NCBI GenBank assembly: GCA_034440635.1
Contig: JAOTON010001582.1
Span: 1,326,001 to 1,390,000 of the forward strand
Length of the DNA: 64,000 nt
Source: Lepas anatifera
Lineage: Eukaryota > Arthropoda > Thecostraca > Lepadidae
Direction: 5' to 3'
In this document: positions 9,794 to 20,600 of the stretch, in pieces
Layout: the number at the start of each line of letters is the position of its first letter
Position numbering within the stretch: position 1 is the stretch's first letter
Notes under the pieces: model-generated
What the model was told of the DNA's origin: nothing
Databases searched by the model: none
The model's input: the letters and a program-made list of their open reading frames with translations, nothing else
Position numbers and translations under genes: made by a program

Positions 9794-12774
9794 TCACAGG
9801 CTGAGACGAGCCGGTCGGAAGCGACGTCGTCCAAACGAGGACGGTGGCAACTCCCGCAGGGCACTCGTCGAAAGGTCCGAGGTCGGCTCCGATGGTTTTG
9901 GTACGTCAGCAGTCGGTTGGTCGCCAGAAGATGGCGTCGGCTGCTCAGACGATGTTCCTGAGGGCGACGCAGGGTCCGGCGACGCCGGCGGCGATGCAGA
10001 GGTCGGCGTACCGATAGCCTCGGTGGTTGGCGAGTGGCTCCAGTCTGGATGATCGGCGCGACCGTGCCGGACCTGGGCCAGATGAGCCGCGTTCCACTTG
10101 GAGCCGTCGGAGAGCAGATATGTCGCCTCTCCGATGCGACGGACAACCATCAGCATCTTACCGAACGGGAGTTCGTTCTTGGGGATGTGGCCTTGACGAC
10201 GCACCCGTACTGTATCCCCGGACGCAGAGAAGACGGTCGCACTCCTCTTCTTCGGTTGTAGTTTTTGGCGTTACGTTGCTGTTGTGTCGCAACTCGCTTG
10301 CGGATGTCGGTGCTTGCTGTCTCTGACGTCATCACCGGCAGACTAAGGCGCATACGACGCCCATGCAGAACCTCCGATGGAGACATTCCAGTTGAACAGT
10401 GTGGCGTCGCTCGGTAGTGCGCTAGACGAAACCGCACGTGCGCCACAAAGGAGACAGAAGGCTTCCTGCACGCTTCCCCCAGCCACGTCTTCAGCACCCG
10501 GTTGAAGCGTTCAACCGCGGCGTTTCCACGAGGCCAGTAAAGTGATGACCGTCCATGCTTGATATCCCGGGCCTTGAGGTAATCTTCGAATTTGGCGCTG
10601 ATAAACTGACGGCCGTTGTCCGTGATGAGCTCGTCTGGGAATCTCTCCCTGGCGAATACGATGCTCAAGGCTCGGATGACGTCGTCGGACTCGACAGATG
10701 GTGTCAACGCTACCTCAGGCCACTTGCTGTGGTAATCAGTGGTGGTAATGGCGAAACGGCAACTCGGAGGGGCGCCTGTGATAGGGCCGACGATGTCGAC
10801 GCCTAGCTTTGACCAGACGCGATCCGGTAGTGGCACTGGCTGCAGCGGTGCTGGGCGGGCGCTGTGGGACAGAACTTCGCTCTTCCCCTGGCATTCAGCA
10901 CAAGCCTGGACTAGCTCGGTGACAGCGCGGTCCATTCCGGGCCACCACGCCAAGCTCCTCAGCAGCTGCTTGGTACGCACGATCCCTTCATGCGTCTTGT
11001 GGGCCACTTGTAGGTACTTATCCCTGAGAGCAGATGGAACGACGACGCGGTCCATTCCACGAAGAATGATGTCGTCGTCACGAAGCTGAAGCTCGTTTCT
11101 TGTCGCGAAGAAGTTGCGCAAGGTGTCCGAGCACTTGCGCAGTGATTCCGGCCAACCGTTGCGGATGGTCTCTCGAAGTTCGGCGAGTACAGGGTCGTGA
11201 GATGACAACGCACGCAGATCCTCTTCAGAGATGATCCCATCGGCATCTTCGGAGATCAGGGCGATGATCTCGTCGCTGTCAGTCTCCGGTGGACCCGTGT
11301 CCGGCAGGGGCAACCGCGACAAAGCATCGGCCATCGGGATCGAATGGCCTGGTTTGTACTCAACTGAGTACGAGTAGGGTAGTAGACGACACTGCCATCT
11401 TGCGATGCGAGCTCCTGCTCGGTTTGAGGACTTCGGTGATAGGAGAGTTGTGAGTACACTGTGGTCCGTCCTCAAGACAAAGGAACGACCCCACAAGTAC
11501 ATCTTCCCGTGCTCTACTGCTCCGACTGCGCTGAGGGCCTCCTTCTCAGATACGGAGTAACGAGATTCGGGACCGGTGAACGATCGCGACCAGTACACCA
11601 CCGGTCTCTCTTCACCATCCTGCTGGATCTGGGTAAGCACGGCTCCTGCACCGCGGTCGCTTGCGTCCGTGGTGACGATGGTCTTGAGATCAGCGTTGAA
11701 CGGTCTCAACACGGGACTCGTAGAGATGAGGCGCTTGACTTGCTGGAACGCAGTCTCCACCTTTGACGTCCACTCGAACGGGGTATCCTTCTTCAGAAGA
11801 TTAGCCATTGGTCGGACCACCGTGGCGTAAGAAGGAACGAAACGGCTGAACCAGCCCGTAGTCCCCAGGAAGCTTCGTAGTTCCTTGACGTTGGTAGGTG
11901 ATGGCGCGTCGAGAACCGCCTCTACTAAAGAGATGAGCGGGACCACTCCATCCCTTGACAGCTTGTGTCCGCAGAACTCTACTTCGGTCAGCCCATATGA
12001 AGACTTCTCTTCGTTGATGGTCACGTTGGCCTTCCGCAGTCGCTCCTTGACCTGACGAAGACGTTGATCGTGCTCTTGACGATCTCTACCAGACACCAGG
12101 ATGTCGTCGAGGTAGTGACCGCATCCTTCGATGCCTTGAAGGAGACTGGTCAGCAGCTTCTGGAAAGGGCTTCCACTGGATACAAGGCCGAAGGGGACTC
12201 TAGTGAAGCGCTATAATCCATCGTGGGTGAGGAAGGCGGTGATGTCTCTTGAAGACTCATGAAGCAGCAGCTGATGATATGCTGACTTGAGATCTATGCG
12301 GCTGTAGATGGATCCGAACAACTTCGTTTCCAACTCCTGGATGGTGGGAAGGGGGTGGGTCTCTGCAACTATCTGCGAGTTGGGACCTCTCAGATCCACG
12401 CAAAGGCGAATCTTGCCATCCTTCTTCCGCGCAACGATGATTGGGCTGACCCACTCTGAAGCATCAATGCGCTCGATGATGCCTGCCCGCTCCAGTCTTG
12501 ACAACTCTGTTGAGACCTCTTGTCGCACTGAGAAAGGTAGGCGTCTAAGACGATAGGCAGTTGGGGCGGCGTCTTCCTTCAGCTGGATCTTATGTTGATA
12601 GCCTTTGATGACCGAAAGCTCATCCTCAGCCTCGACTTGAAACACCGAGTTAGAAGCCGGATGAAGAGTTATATCCAACGCCTGGAGTAGGTCCAGGCCC
12701 ATGATGGCTTCTTCAGCTTCGGTTTCAACCAGTTGGAAGTACACGGAGGCTTCCCTTACCCTGAAAAGCAACAA
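9794..12774 (-). pseudogene. pol: Pol: protease end, RT, RNase H and integrase (gypsy, broken)
   Basis: Minus-strand reading gives the protease end (MGLDLLQALDI), RT with ARKKDGKIRLCVDLRGPN and YSRIDLKSAYHQLLLHES, then HYLDDILVSG with the catalytic aspartates at about 12108-12103. RNase H shows VTTDASDRGAGAVLTQ. Integrase shows the H-H-C-C zinc site (VAHKTHEG to CAECQ) and the core with DIVGP, LITDNGRQF and GNAAVERFNR (D, D and E present). A single TAG at 12213-12211 interrupts RT; the frames on either side are the same. A second break lies in a short C-run at 10216-10219, after which the integrase C-terminus continues in another frame to a serine/proline-rich tail ending at 9794. Both lesions look recent. 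Confidence 0.93.
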
Positions 12775-13864
12775 CGGCTTTTAGGGTTCCTCGCACGTTG
12801 AGAGGGTTCTTGCCAAAACCAAACAGTTGCGCACTGCTGGCAGCAAACTGCACCCCTTGGAACAGCTTCTTGGCTAGGTAGAAGCTCAAGATGGAGCAGG
12901 ACGCCCCGGTGTCTATCTGGAGCTTGACAGCTTGTTGGACACCTCCTGCAGTGATGCTGACATCACACGAAATCTTCTTGTGGCTGCTGGTCTGACTGCA
13001 CGTCAGCACCTGGAGTTCTTCGCTGACCTCCTTGCAGTAGGCTTTCTTCTGCGGCTTGTGTCGCTCTCCACCAGATGGATGCCATTGGTGACTGCCACGA
13101 CTGCTGTCACCACTGGTGCTGGCACGACTACCATCACCACTGCGGCTGCGACACCAAGCTGTGAAGTGACCAATTTGCGAACAGCTGTGGCATCTGACGT
13201 TCTGAGCTGGACAGCTGTCAGATGGCTGATGACCTCTTCCACAGTTTCTGCATTTGACCTTGTTGGGCTTCCGACTTGATTGATGGGGATGTGGCTTGTA
13301 TATCTTGGACACAGAATCAGGTACCATGGCAGCCGCTTCCTGGCGTGAACGCTCAAAGGCCTCAGCAACGCTTAGAACCTTGGCCAAAGTGAGGTCCCTG
13401 TCTTGCAGGAATTTCTCTCTTAGTGAAGGATGCAGTGTCTTCTCCACTACTGCGTCTCTGATCAGTTCATCAGTCATGTTGCCATAAGCGCATGACTTTG
13501 CCAAATCACGAAGAGCCACCACAAAGTCTGCTATAGTTTCGGCAGGCTGCTGGTTCCTCTGTCGAAACTTGTAGCGTTCTACAATAACATGCACTTGCGG
13601 CGTGTAGAACTCCCTGAATTGTCTAAGTGCCAAGTCTGCGTCGGTTTCATTTTCCCGCTTTACTCCTGCTGGAAGGCTCTCGAAGACTCGATGTGCTTCT
13701 TCTCCCACGCAGTGTAGTAAGATCGCCCTCTGGCGCGCTGCGGTGAAACCCTCAGCTCCGATGGCGGTGGCGTAGTTCAAAAATCTTCGTTCCCAAACCG
13801 GCCATTCCACCGTTGGTCTGCCAGGCACTGCCAAAAATGGCGCCGGAGGCTGGACACCCTCCAT
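12725..13864 (-). CDS. gag: Gag and start of aspartic protease (gypsy)
   Basis: A 379-residue open frame. Residues 1-180 are a gag capsid-like region (WERRFLNYATAIG, then FREFYTPQVHVIVERYKFRQ and DFVVALRDLAKSC, common in K02A2.6-like gypsy gags). Two zinc knuckles follow near residues 210-240: CRNCGRGHQPSDSC and CHSCSQIGHFTAWC. A protease begins near residue 315 with the active site LQIDTGASCSILS. The frame then runs out of homology at about residue 365 and stops, while the rest of the protease (EEAIMGLDLL) continues in another frame. That could be a programmed shift, but a shift in the middle of the protease is more likely a mutation. The start ATG is 103 bases inside the 5' LTR boundary. 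Gag would form the cytoplasmic particle and package element RNA. Confidence 0.92.
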   Translation of the reverse strand: MEGVQPPAPFLAVPGRPTVEWPVWERRFLNYATAIGAEGFTAARQRAILLHCVGEEAHRVFESLPAGVKRENETDADLALRQFREFYTPQVHVIVERYKFRQRNQQPAETIADFVVALRDLAKSCAYGNMTDELIRDAVVEKTLHPSLREKFLQDRDLTLAKVLSVAEAFERSRQEAAAMVPDSVSKIYKPHPHQSSRKPNKVKCRNCGRGHQPSDSCPAQNVRCHSCSQIGHFTAWCRSRSGDGSRASTSGDSSRGSHQWHPSGGERHKPQKKAYCKEVSEELQVLTCSQTSSHKKISCDVSITAGGVQQAVKLQIDTGASCSILSFYLAKKLFQGVQFAASSAQLFGFGKNPLNVRGTLKAVVAFQGKGSLRVLPTG

Positions 13865-13947
13865 GCCTCAAAACAACGATGAAAAGAAAACGCGCGGCAC
13901 AAGACTGTTAAGGGAACTCAAAAAGATTTAAGTTTTCAAAGGACTAA

Positions 13948-13965
13948 TCTCATCCTGAGCGCCAT
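13948..13965 (-). promoter_or_regulatory. Primer binding site of the gypsy element
   Basis: Two bases after the 5' LTR the minus strand reads TGGCGCTCAGGATGAGAT. Starting with TGG, it fits pairing to the CCA end of a tRNA. The tRNA cannot be named without a search. Confidence 0.65.
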
Positions 13966-13967
13966 AA

Positions 13968-14177
13968 TGTACTGTTCGGTCCTTGAATTCAACCTGACTC
14001 ACGAGCGCGACCGCCGATCAACAAACCACCATGGTGTTCCACCAAGAACTGTATTTGCGCCAAAATCCAGGTATGACAACATTTAGCCAATCACCAGAAA
14101 GAGAAACAAGTACTTACTCACTTAGTGTAAACAAGTACCAAAGTGAGGTAACCGAAAGTGACGTCATCAACACTACA
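13968..14177 (-). repeat. 5' LTR of the gypsy element
   Basis: 210 bp beginning TGTAGTG and ending CAGTACA on the minus strand. This copy would hold the promoter for the element. Confidence 0.95.
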
Positions 14178-14182
14178 TAGTG

Positions 14183-14909
14183 TATGATGCAACATCTGTG
14201 AATAGTGAACTGTGAATGAGCGCTATGTAGTGTTAGTGCTACCTAGTGATGATACTGTGATCAAATAGGTCAGTATATTTGCAAAATTATATTGAAACTT
14301 TGCATCAGGCAACAGAAACAATTGTTAGAATTGCTTGTCCCTTTGTTGAATATTAATGGAGATGCCTCCCCCATTGGAAGCACCTGCGCAAGGAAACTAT
14401 TCTAAAGTCATGTCAGCTCCATTTTTTAAGTTGTAACTGACCGAACCGATCTTCGATTGCTTTTGGATTTATGACGCATATATCATGTAATGTTTGACTT
14501 TGTGTCTTATGTCTCTCATGTCGTCTGAAGATGTCAATTGTGTTGGTGAGACGTTACATGAACGTGATACAAATTTAGGCACAATTTTCTCAGATTTGGA
14601 TAGCCAACCACAAAATCTACGGCGCAAAGTTGAAAGCCTCACCAAGCTATTGTTTTTATTGTAATGTGTATTGATGAGGTGCAGTAGCATCGATTTCTTA
14701 TGTTTGTGATGACAAGGACCTTACACTAGCCCAAAATACGTGGAACGGTCTGCTTCCGTCAATACATATATACTTACATCCATACATACATACATATTGT
14801 AGATGTCCTCCATTTCACTCCAAGCATTTCCGAAAAATCACCAAAACATGCACATCTGTGTTGTGTCAATGTTTCTAGGAGCATGTTCTTGACTGGAGCT
14901 CCCACTAAA
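14183..14909. other. Unassigned sequence with a 41-bp repeat
   Basis: No gene seen. Positions 14712-14752 are repeated exactly at 17404-17444. A short CATA/TACA-rich stretch lies near 14763-14800. Confidence 0.5.
14712..14752 (+). repeat. 41-bp exact direct repeat, copy 1
   Basis: Begins ACAAGGACCTTACACTAGCC and ends GGAACGGTCTG. The identical 41 bp occur at 17404-17444 inside the TTAA element, where they are absent from the aligned copy at about 62.0 kb. Confidence 0.85.
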
Positions 14910-15119
14910 CCCTCGCCCCGGTGGGGAGGTTTGAACACGCTTGGGGTTTTCCAGCGGCACCAAAAGAGGCGACATGAAGCACCGCCGTACCTGGCACACC
15001 TTATCCTTGATCAATTCTGAAATATTTCCCAAACTTTAAGGTCGGGTCATCTCAGGTCAGGGTCACCAGTGGAGGTCAAATGACTTCACCTCCGCAAAAG
15101 TTTAAGATAGTATAAGTAT

Positions 15120-17230
15120 GAACACCGAGACGTGCAGCTTGCTCTTAGGGACAAAAACCATGCACACCGTGTAAAAAAGCGTGTCCCTTCTTCAGAAAGC
15201 GAACTTGTATTTAGTAGAGCTAGAAACAACTTTAAAACTTTATCTAACGCTAAAAATCGTGATTAATTACTGGGCATCGTTGGTGACTTCCGTGAGAACC
15301 CAAAGCGTTTCTGGTCCTTTATAAACTCCTTGAAATCACATCATCAACGTCCACGCGTTCTTGTCGCAGTCAACAATTTTCAGATCCCTCCAAATGCGCA
15401 AATATTTTCAACGAAACTTTCGCCTCCAAATTTTCGGATCCCAACGTTGACACGCTGCCAAGCGCCCCGGATTTTCACCGTTCCATTCTCCAAGAGTTTA
15501 CAGTTCCCCCAGGCAAAGTTCAGGCCCTGCTATCTAGCATTGGAAAGCACAAAGCGAGCGGGCCCGACAATCTGAGCGCCAGAATTTTTCACGAGTGTGC
15601 TGCCGAATTGGCAGTGCCTCTCGAAATCATTTGCAAATTGTCAGTCCCTCAAGGAGTTTTCCCACATATTTGGAAGGATGCAAATGTCATTCCCATTCAC
15701 AAAAAGGAGACAAAAAGAACCCAGGCAACTACCGTGCTATTTCGCTTCTTCCCCTCTGTTCTAAAATTTTAGAAAAGGTTGTCTGTGACTCTCTTTTGGC
15801 CCATTGTCTACCATCTATTCCCAGCAGTCAACGTGGATTTCTCCCAAATCGTTGATGCGTCTCAAATCTTGCCAACTTTCTCAAACACAGCTGGGATTCG
15901 ATCCAGGAGGGCGTGCAGACTGACTCTGTCTACACTGATTATTCTTCGGCTTTTACGAGTGTAAACCACACGCTTCTTCTTCACAAACTAAAATCTTTCA
16001 AAATTACGGGTCGCTCACACTCCTGGATTGAATCCTACCTGACTGGTCGTCGCCAACGAGTTATACTAAAGGGCCAATCTTCCGAATGGTGCGCTGTAAT
16101 GTCCGGGGTGCCTGAGGGCAGCGTGTGTGGCCCGCTCTTGTTTGTCTGCTACACAGCAGACATCCCCCTCACCATTCGAACCAACTGTATAAGCTTCGCC
16201 GACGATCTTAAGTTGTACCACCGAATTTCGACAAAAAACCGACTGTGATGCCCTTCAGGCCGACATCAACAATTTGGTAGCATGGTCTAAAATTTGGCGT
16301 TTAAAATTGAATCCAGAAAAATGTAGCGTAATATCATTTTCTCTCCGAAAATCTCCGATCCTTACCACCTATGTGCTGGATGGTACACCGCTGGAGCGCC
16401 GTACGGAGACTAGGGATCTCGGTGTTATACTCGACAGTAAGCTGACTTTCGCTCCACACATAGATCACACCGTGGCCAAAGCCAATAGAATGCTTGGCCT
16501 CCTCATACAAAGTTTTCAGACCTCGCGCCAGTGCTGCCGAGTCAGACTCAAGCACACTTCTATTCTTTGTGCCTATTATGCCCATGTCAGATCGATCCTG
16601 GAGTATGGTTGCGTTGTATGGGCGGGGTCTGCTGCAACCACTTGAAGCGCCTAGAAAGGGTGCAGCACAAGCTTTTCATCTGGTTGGCCTCATTTTCGGA
16701 CCGTCCGTCAGCCAGGCTTGACTATCCATCTCTTTTGACTCACTACAAAGTGCGTAGTATTAAGTCTCGTTTTGCTCAGCATGACCTCTTGTTTTGTTCA
16801 ATCTTCATCAAGGAAAGTTGGATTGTTCTGACCTGGTTTCCGAGTTCGGTTTGTCTGTGCCCCGTCGAACGTCGCGTTCTCCCTCTTTGTGGGCGGCTCG
16901 GTTAGCGCGTGTTGGTACTGTGCAGCGCAGCCTCTTCACCCACGTGGCAGTCACATGTAACAGTTTCTTCAGCACATTTCGTAATGTTGATTTCTTTGCA
17001 GACTCGGGCTACACATTTAAATCTAATGTTATTAAATTCACGGCAACTTAAGAACTTTTTCAGGATAGGTATTTGTGCAAATGTTGAGCGTTATGCATGT
17101 TCGTGGAATGCCTCCATTGCTGAATTTATTTATTATCTGACTTTACTTTTTTTAAATCACATGACTGCATCAGTAATGGAGCAATACCTGTTGATGTTTT
17201 TTACCAATACAGAGAACAGAATACAGAACA
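15120..17230 (+). mobile_element. 5'-truncated jockey-like LINE inserted in T1
   Basis: The insertion lies between two halves of T1 that are contiguous in the related copies at 55.1 and 62.2 kb. It carries the C-terminal part of a non-LTR retrotransposon ORF2 and an AT-rich 3' region with an ACAGA-like tail near 17210-17228. No endonuclease domain is present, in keeping with 5' truncation. A target duplication was not clear. Confidence 0.8.
15282..17051 (+). pseudogene. LINE ORF2 fragment: reverse transcriptase
   Basis: Motifs appear in order over several frames: KASGPDNLSARIF (about 15550), NYRAISLLPLCSKILEKV (15724), VYTDYSSAFTSVNHTLLLHK (15928), MSGVPEGSVCGPLLF (16099), FADDLKLYHR with the catalytic aspartates (16195), and KCSVISF to LGVILDSKLTFAPHID (16320-16465). 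The C-terminus FGLSVPRRTSRSPSLWAARL and a stop at 17051 match the usual end of jockey/BS-type ORF2. At least four frame changes break it. Jockey clade is my best guess; CR1-like is the alternative. Confidence 0.88.
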
Positions 17231-17403
17231 GCCCTAATATATCCAATTGCAGCTCATATTGCATAATGGGCTCACCGAGTGCTACAAAATATGTTCCGAT
17301 ATTTTCATATCAATGGCCTAGGGTCGGATACAGATCATGACCTCTCCGTTGGAAATGCATGGGGAAATTGGAAATTTGGGAAAATGGCTCTATTTCTGTA
17401 GAT

Positions 17404-17444
17404 ACAAGGACCTTACACTAGCCCAAAATACGTGGAACGGTCTG
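17404..17444 (+). repeat. 41-bp exact direct repeat, copy 2
   Basis: Identical to 14712-14752. It lies inside T1 between segments that are nearly adjacent in the T5 copy, so it appears to be an insertion of about 37-41 bp in T1. Confidence 0.8.
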
Positions 17445-18065
17445 GAGGAATAATACCTTCATATTCCTCCAAATCGTAGTATCCTAAGCCCCTTTCCAGG
17501 TTCATGTTGCAAGTTTGGACTCGTGACCTCTGAGCGGTCATCTGGGGCTTATTAAGCAGGTTTTTCAGGTTCGGGTCAATAACTTTGCAGGAAATGATGA
17601 AGTTTTATTTTAATACCATTACGCTTAGATTACTATTGCAAGTAGATTGACATGCATATTTAATATGCTATGCCTGATGCTCAGCTTGACCTGACCTTAG
17701 GGCAGACCATTTTTATGTTTTGACCTAGCATATTCATGTCATAGGTTATTTGATTCTCCGTAACGAGAGGAAGCGAATAGTGTCTAAAAATGATTCTAAC
17801 TCAACTTTGTCAGACGATAGAGCTCAGAAACCTTTCTCTTACATGCCAAATTCTTTGACCTATCATGACCTTAATATTGACCTGAGCCAAAAAGTGACAG
17901 ACATAGCTTCTTCATGAATTTGTATGAGCTATCCACCAGATTTCGTGTTTTTGTTTGTTTGTTTGTTTTTTTTTGCTATCTCGCATAGCAGCCGAGTTAG
18001 AGGGAGGAGGTGTTTGAACACTCCCACCAGGGCGAAGGTGGCTCGGAGGCCCACCGGGGCGGGTG

Positions 18066-18641
18066 TTACATCCTGCTGTGTTCACAGGCGTTGCATCTTA
18101 CCTGTCCTACGAAATAAGCGTGATAAGTGACTTTGACTGGAATATAAAATGATTTTAACTAAAGATCGATTCGTTCAACTCTTGCAATGCAAGTCAATGT
18201 TCCCTTGCAACTTTTGCAGGAGCGTCCTATCTTCCAATCTCCCTGAGGGGAATGAGACACCGTCATCAGGCCTTCCACCCAGGGGAATCCTCGTCAATGG
18301 TACCATTGGGGTGAATGAGGGAGGAAGGCGATGAAGACAGCTGTTGGCGTAACAAGATAAGTGGTTAAACAAATTGGGATACGTGAAAAGTGGAAAATAT
18401 TGTTTTGTAGAAGAACATTATTTTGATGGGGAGGACATGGGTGGAAGCTGCTCTCATGGTGGTGTTGTCTACCACCGTATTCCAGAACACGTTTGTAATC
18501 TTATTGTATTCTGTTCATTTCTTATTCAACATTGAAATAAAAAGGCCGCTTGGTAAATGTAGCTATTTCAGCGGCGATTTGAGACTCCTTGGTACCTCAG
18601 CCTGGGCAACAGTTCCTGTGGTATCCTTCCCTACATGCCCC
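18066..18641. other. Unassigned sequence between TTAA elements
   Basis: No gene, RNA or repeat that I can support. Confidence 0.45.
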
Positions 18642-18645
18642 TTAA

Positions 18646-19837
18646 CACGCGCATTGACGGGGGTCTGAGCCCCCTTGGCTTTGACAGGGGGGCGGCGGTG
18701 GCAGATCTAGCCGGTCGTTTTGGGAGGGGCAAACCAAAGTCAAAAGTCGAAAAGCAAAAAGAAAAAAACGTCACAGGATGAATATATGGGCTCAAGATAC
18801 TTTTTTCCGCTCCAAGGCCCAATATTTACACTGAACTTAACTGGTTCTGTTGGAAGTTGAGAGTTAAAGCACCAAAATCTTGCTTATAAACTAAAAAGGA
18901 GTCGGGAAAAAGAGGTTGATCACTTTGGGGGGCAAAAACATAATTTTGCCCCGAGCTTTTCGTTTGGTGGGGGGCAAATGCCTTTTTTGCCCCCCCTTGG
19001 ATCCACCACTGGGGGGTGTGTACCCGCGCCCCCTAAGATCTCGAGAGCCACGCTAGGTAGCGAAAAACAGTAAACGACGTTGGGTAGCCCATCCACTTTT
19101 CCATCGAAAATATTTGGACCATTTTTTTCAGGTCACATTTAAGGTCACGATAGGTCAAAACATGCCGTCATAGGGATAACATGTAAATGAAGGTTTTCGG
19201 CCATTACATCTGAACAAGTAAAGATAGAGCAAAACGACTTAAACTGTATGAATCCTCGCAGAAAGCCGAATCGAATGATATATAATTTGACCTTGCTAGG
19301 TCAAATCAAATGTTTGACTTGACCTGAGGTCAGGTCAAGATAAAACTATGTAAAATATATATATATATCATTAGAACAGCAAACACAAGGCGAGTCTAAT
19401 GAAGCTAAAATAAACGCTCTATCACCATCCGTTGCTGAGTTATTCAGTCAAAACAATTTTTCCCATGAATTTCCAATGGAGAGGTCATGGCTCGTACCTG
19501 ACCTTAGGTCATCGATATAAAAAAAATACCAGAACATGTTTTAGAGAACTCGGTGGGCCCATTATGTGGTATGAGTTTTAATGGGACAAGTTTACGCTGT
19601 TCTGACTTATGCTATCTTAAAAATGTTTGAGGTTAGGTCACTTGACCTGTACTGGTGACCTGACCTGAGATGACCTGACCTTGAAAATTGACAGATGTTA
19701 AAAAAATGATGAGAAAAAAGTTATGGCAAGTACGGCGGCGCTACGCGCCGCCGTTTTTCTCCTCCTTCCGAAAAACCCGAGGGGGGCGGGTACCCGCCCC
19801 TCTCGCGGTTGGCTGAACATGCGGGTCAATGCGCGCG
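18646..19837. mobile_element. TTAA-type non-autonomous element T2
   Basis: Flanked by TTAA at 18642-18645 and 19838-19841, with ends CACGCGCATTGACGGGGG and, inverted, CGCGCGCATTGACCCGCATG. TTAA duplication is the mark of piggyBac-type (and some Kolobok) transposases; the superfamily cannot be settled without a transposase. The interior carries 17 exact AGGTCA/TGACCT hexamers (hand count, 19129-19683), a GC hairpin with a T-run near 19733-19757, and a GGGCGGGTACCCGCCC palindrome near 19785. It contains a nested hAT-type element. Confidence 0.85.
18696..19011. mobile_element. hAT-type element nested in T2
   Basis: Ends CGGTGGCAGATCTAGCCGG and, inverted, CAGTGGTGGATCCAAGGGGG match those of the element at 34168-34692, and the interiors share GTTCTGTTTGAAGTTGAGAG-like sequence and CACCAAAATCTTGCTT. 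The flanking 8-mers GGGGGCGG and GGGGGTGT agree at six of eight positions, so the target duplication has drifted or been altered. Confidence 0.75.
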
Positions 19838-19841
19838 TTAA

Positions 19842-20179
19842 GCCAACCACTGCAGATGTATAGGTCTCCAAAACCCTAGTGTCGATCAGAATTTGGGTAA
19901 CACTGGGTAGTTATACCATTGTCCGTATCGTCAACCTAGACATGCTTTTGCCCTGTTCATGTCCTTCATATGTATGCTTTCAATGAATATCAGAACTGGT
20001 TACAGCTCTCCGCTCTCTGCCCAGATCTCAGCGGGTCCAGGGATATTCTCTAACAGCTATCTATCCTCAGTCTTCCTATCCCTTTCATCTCGCTTCTTGT
20101 TCCCAGGCTCTCCATCGCGGAATACCTCGTCCACCGCCCGTGACTGGACCCCTTGGTGTTCGCTCCAGGACTCCTTAAC
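19842..20179. other. Unassigned sequence
   Basis: Nothing recognisable. Confidence 0.45.
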
Positions 20180-20600
20180 GTGTCCGCGCTAACCAGCCGC
20201 CCGCTTTAGGTACGTCTAATGTCGTTTGGTTGGCCCGGTGGGCATTACGCATACCCTATTAGCGTGCGGCAGTCGGAGCGCAGGCTGCTAATCCCGCCGT
20301 GGTGCCACACCGCCCACACCGCGTGCAAACATGCCAATAACGCCGCCCCGCCCTCCCGCGGATGGCCCGGCGGCTGGCACTGCTGGCAGCAGCGCGCCGT
20401 CAGCCGCCCGTCTCGCACTGCACGCGCCGCGGCGCGCTGACGCCGCGCCTGGCTCCATCATGGTGATAGGCCGTAAACGCACTCGCACTGTCATCAGGGC
20501 TCGGGGCGACTGTCGGCGGGATGTGTTTGGCCGAAAAGAGGGTCGTCTGCCGCCGGCCCGTCATCCATCTCGTTAACCCTCTCTGACGGATAATGGTGAC
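20180..20600. other. GC/CpG-rich island, no gene recognised
   Basis: Very GC-rich with many CpG, on both sides of a plain AT-balanced background. Includes GGCATTACGCATACCCTATTAG near 20240 in two pieces and several CCGCCC runs. Overlapping open frames on both strands (for example 20331-20576) are low-complexity arginine/proline/alanine and not convincing protein. A regulatory island is one reading. Confidence 0.35.

Larger units (their letters stand above)
9494..14177 (-). mobile_element. Ty3/gypsy LTR retrotransposon, full length
   Basis: Two 210-bp LTRs (9494-9703, 13968-14177) begin TG and end CA and bound a 4684-bp element read on the minus strand. The flanks carry the same 5-bp duplication TAGTG (9489-9493, 14178-14182). 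Internally, gag-protease precedes reverse transcriptase, RNase H and integrase, the Ty3/gypsy order, with no envelope frame visible. Three lesions break the polyprotein: a frame change in the protease, a TAG stop in the reverse transcriptase and a frame change near the integrase end. The gag resembles the K02A2.6-like group often found in invertebrates; I would not name a clade more precisely. Confidence 0.95.
14910..18065. mobile_element. TTAA-type non-autonomous element T1, split by a LINE
   Basis: Left end CCCTCGCCCCGG and right end (complement) CACCCGCCCCGG match the ends of the other TTAA elements in the window, for example CCCTCGCCCG at 59425. The flanking tetranucleotides are TAAA and TTAC, decayed from the TTAA seen at T2, T3 and T4. 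Segments 15040-15115 and 17236-18065 align with the elements at 55.1 and 61.4 kb, including TGACCT/AGGTCA runs. The LINE at about 15120-17230 separates them. No coding capacity of its own. Confidence 0.7.

Noticed and set aside
10027..11766. Several plus-strand open frames of 75-116 residues
   Set aside because: They lie antisense to the gypsy pol gene and show no family resemblance.
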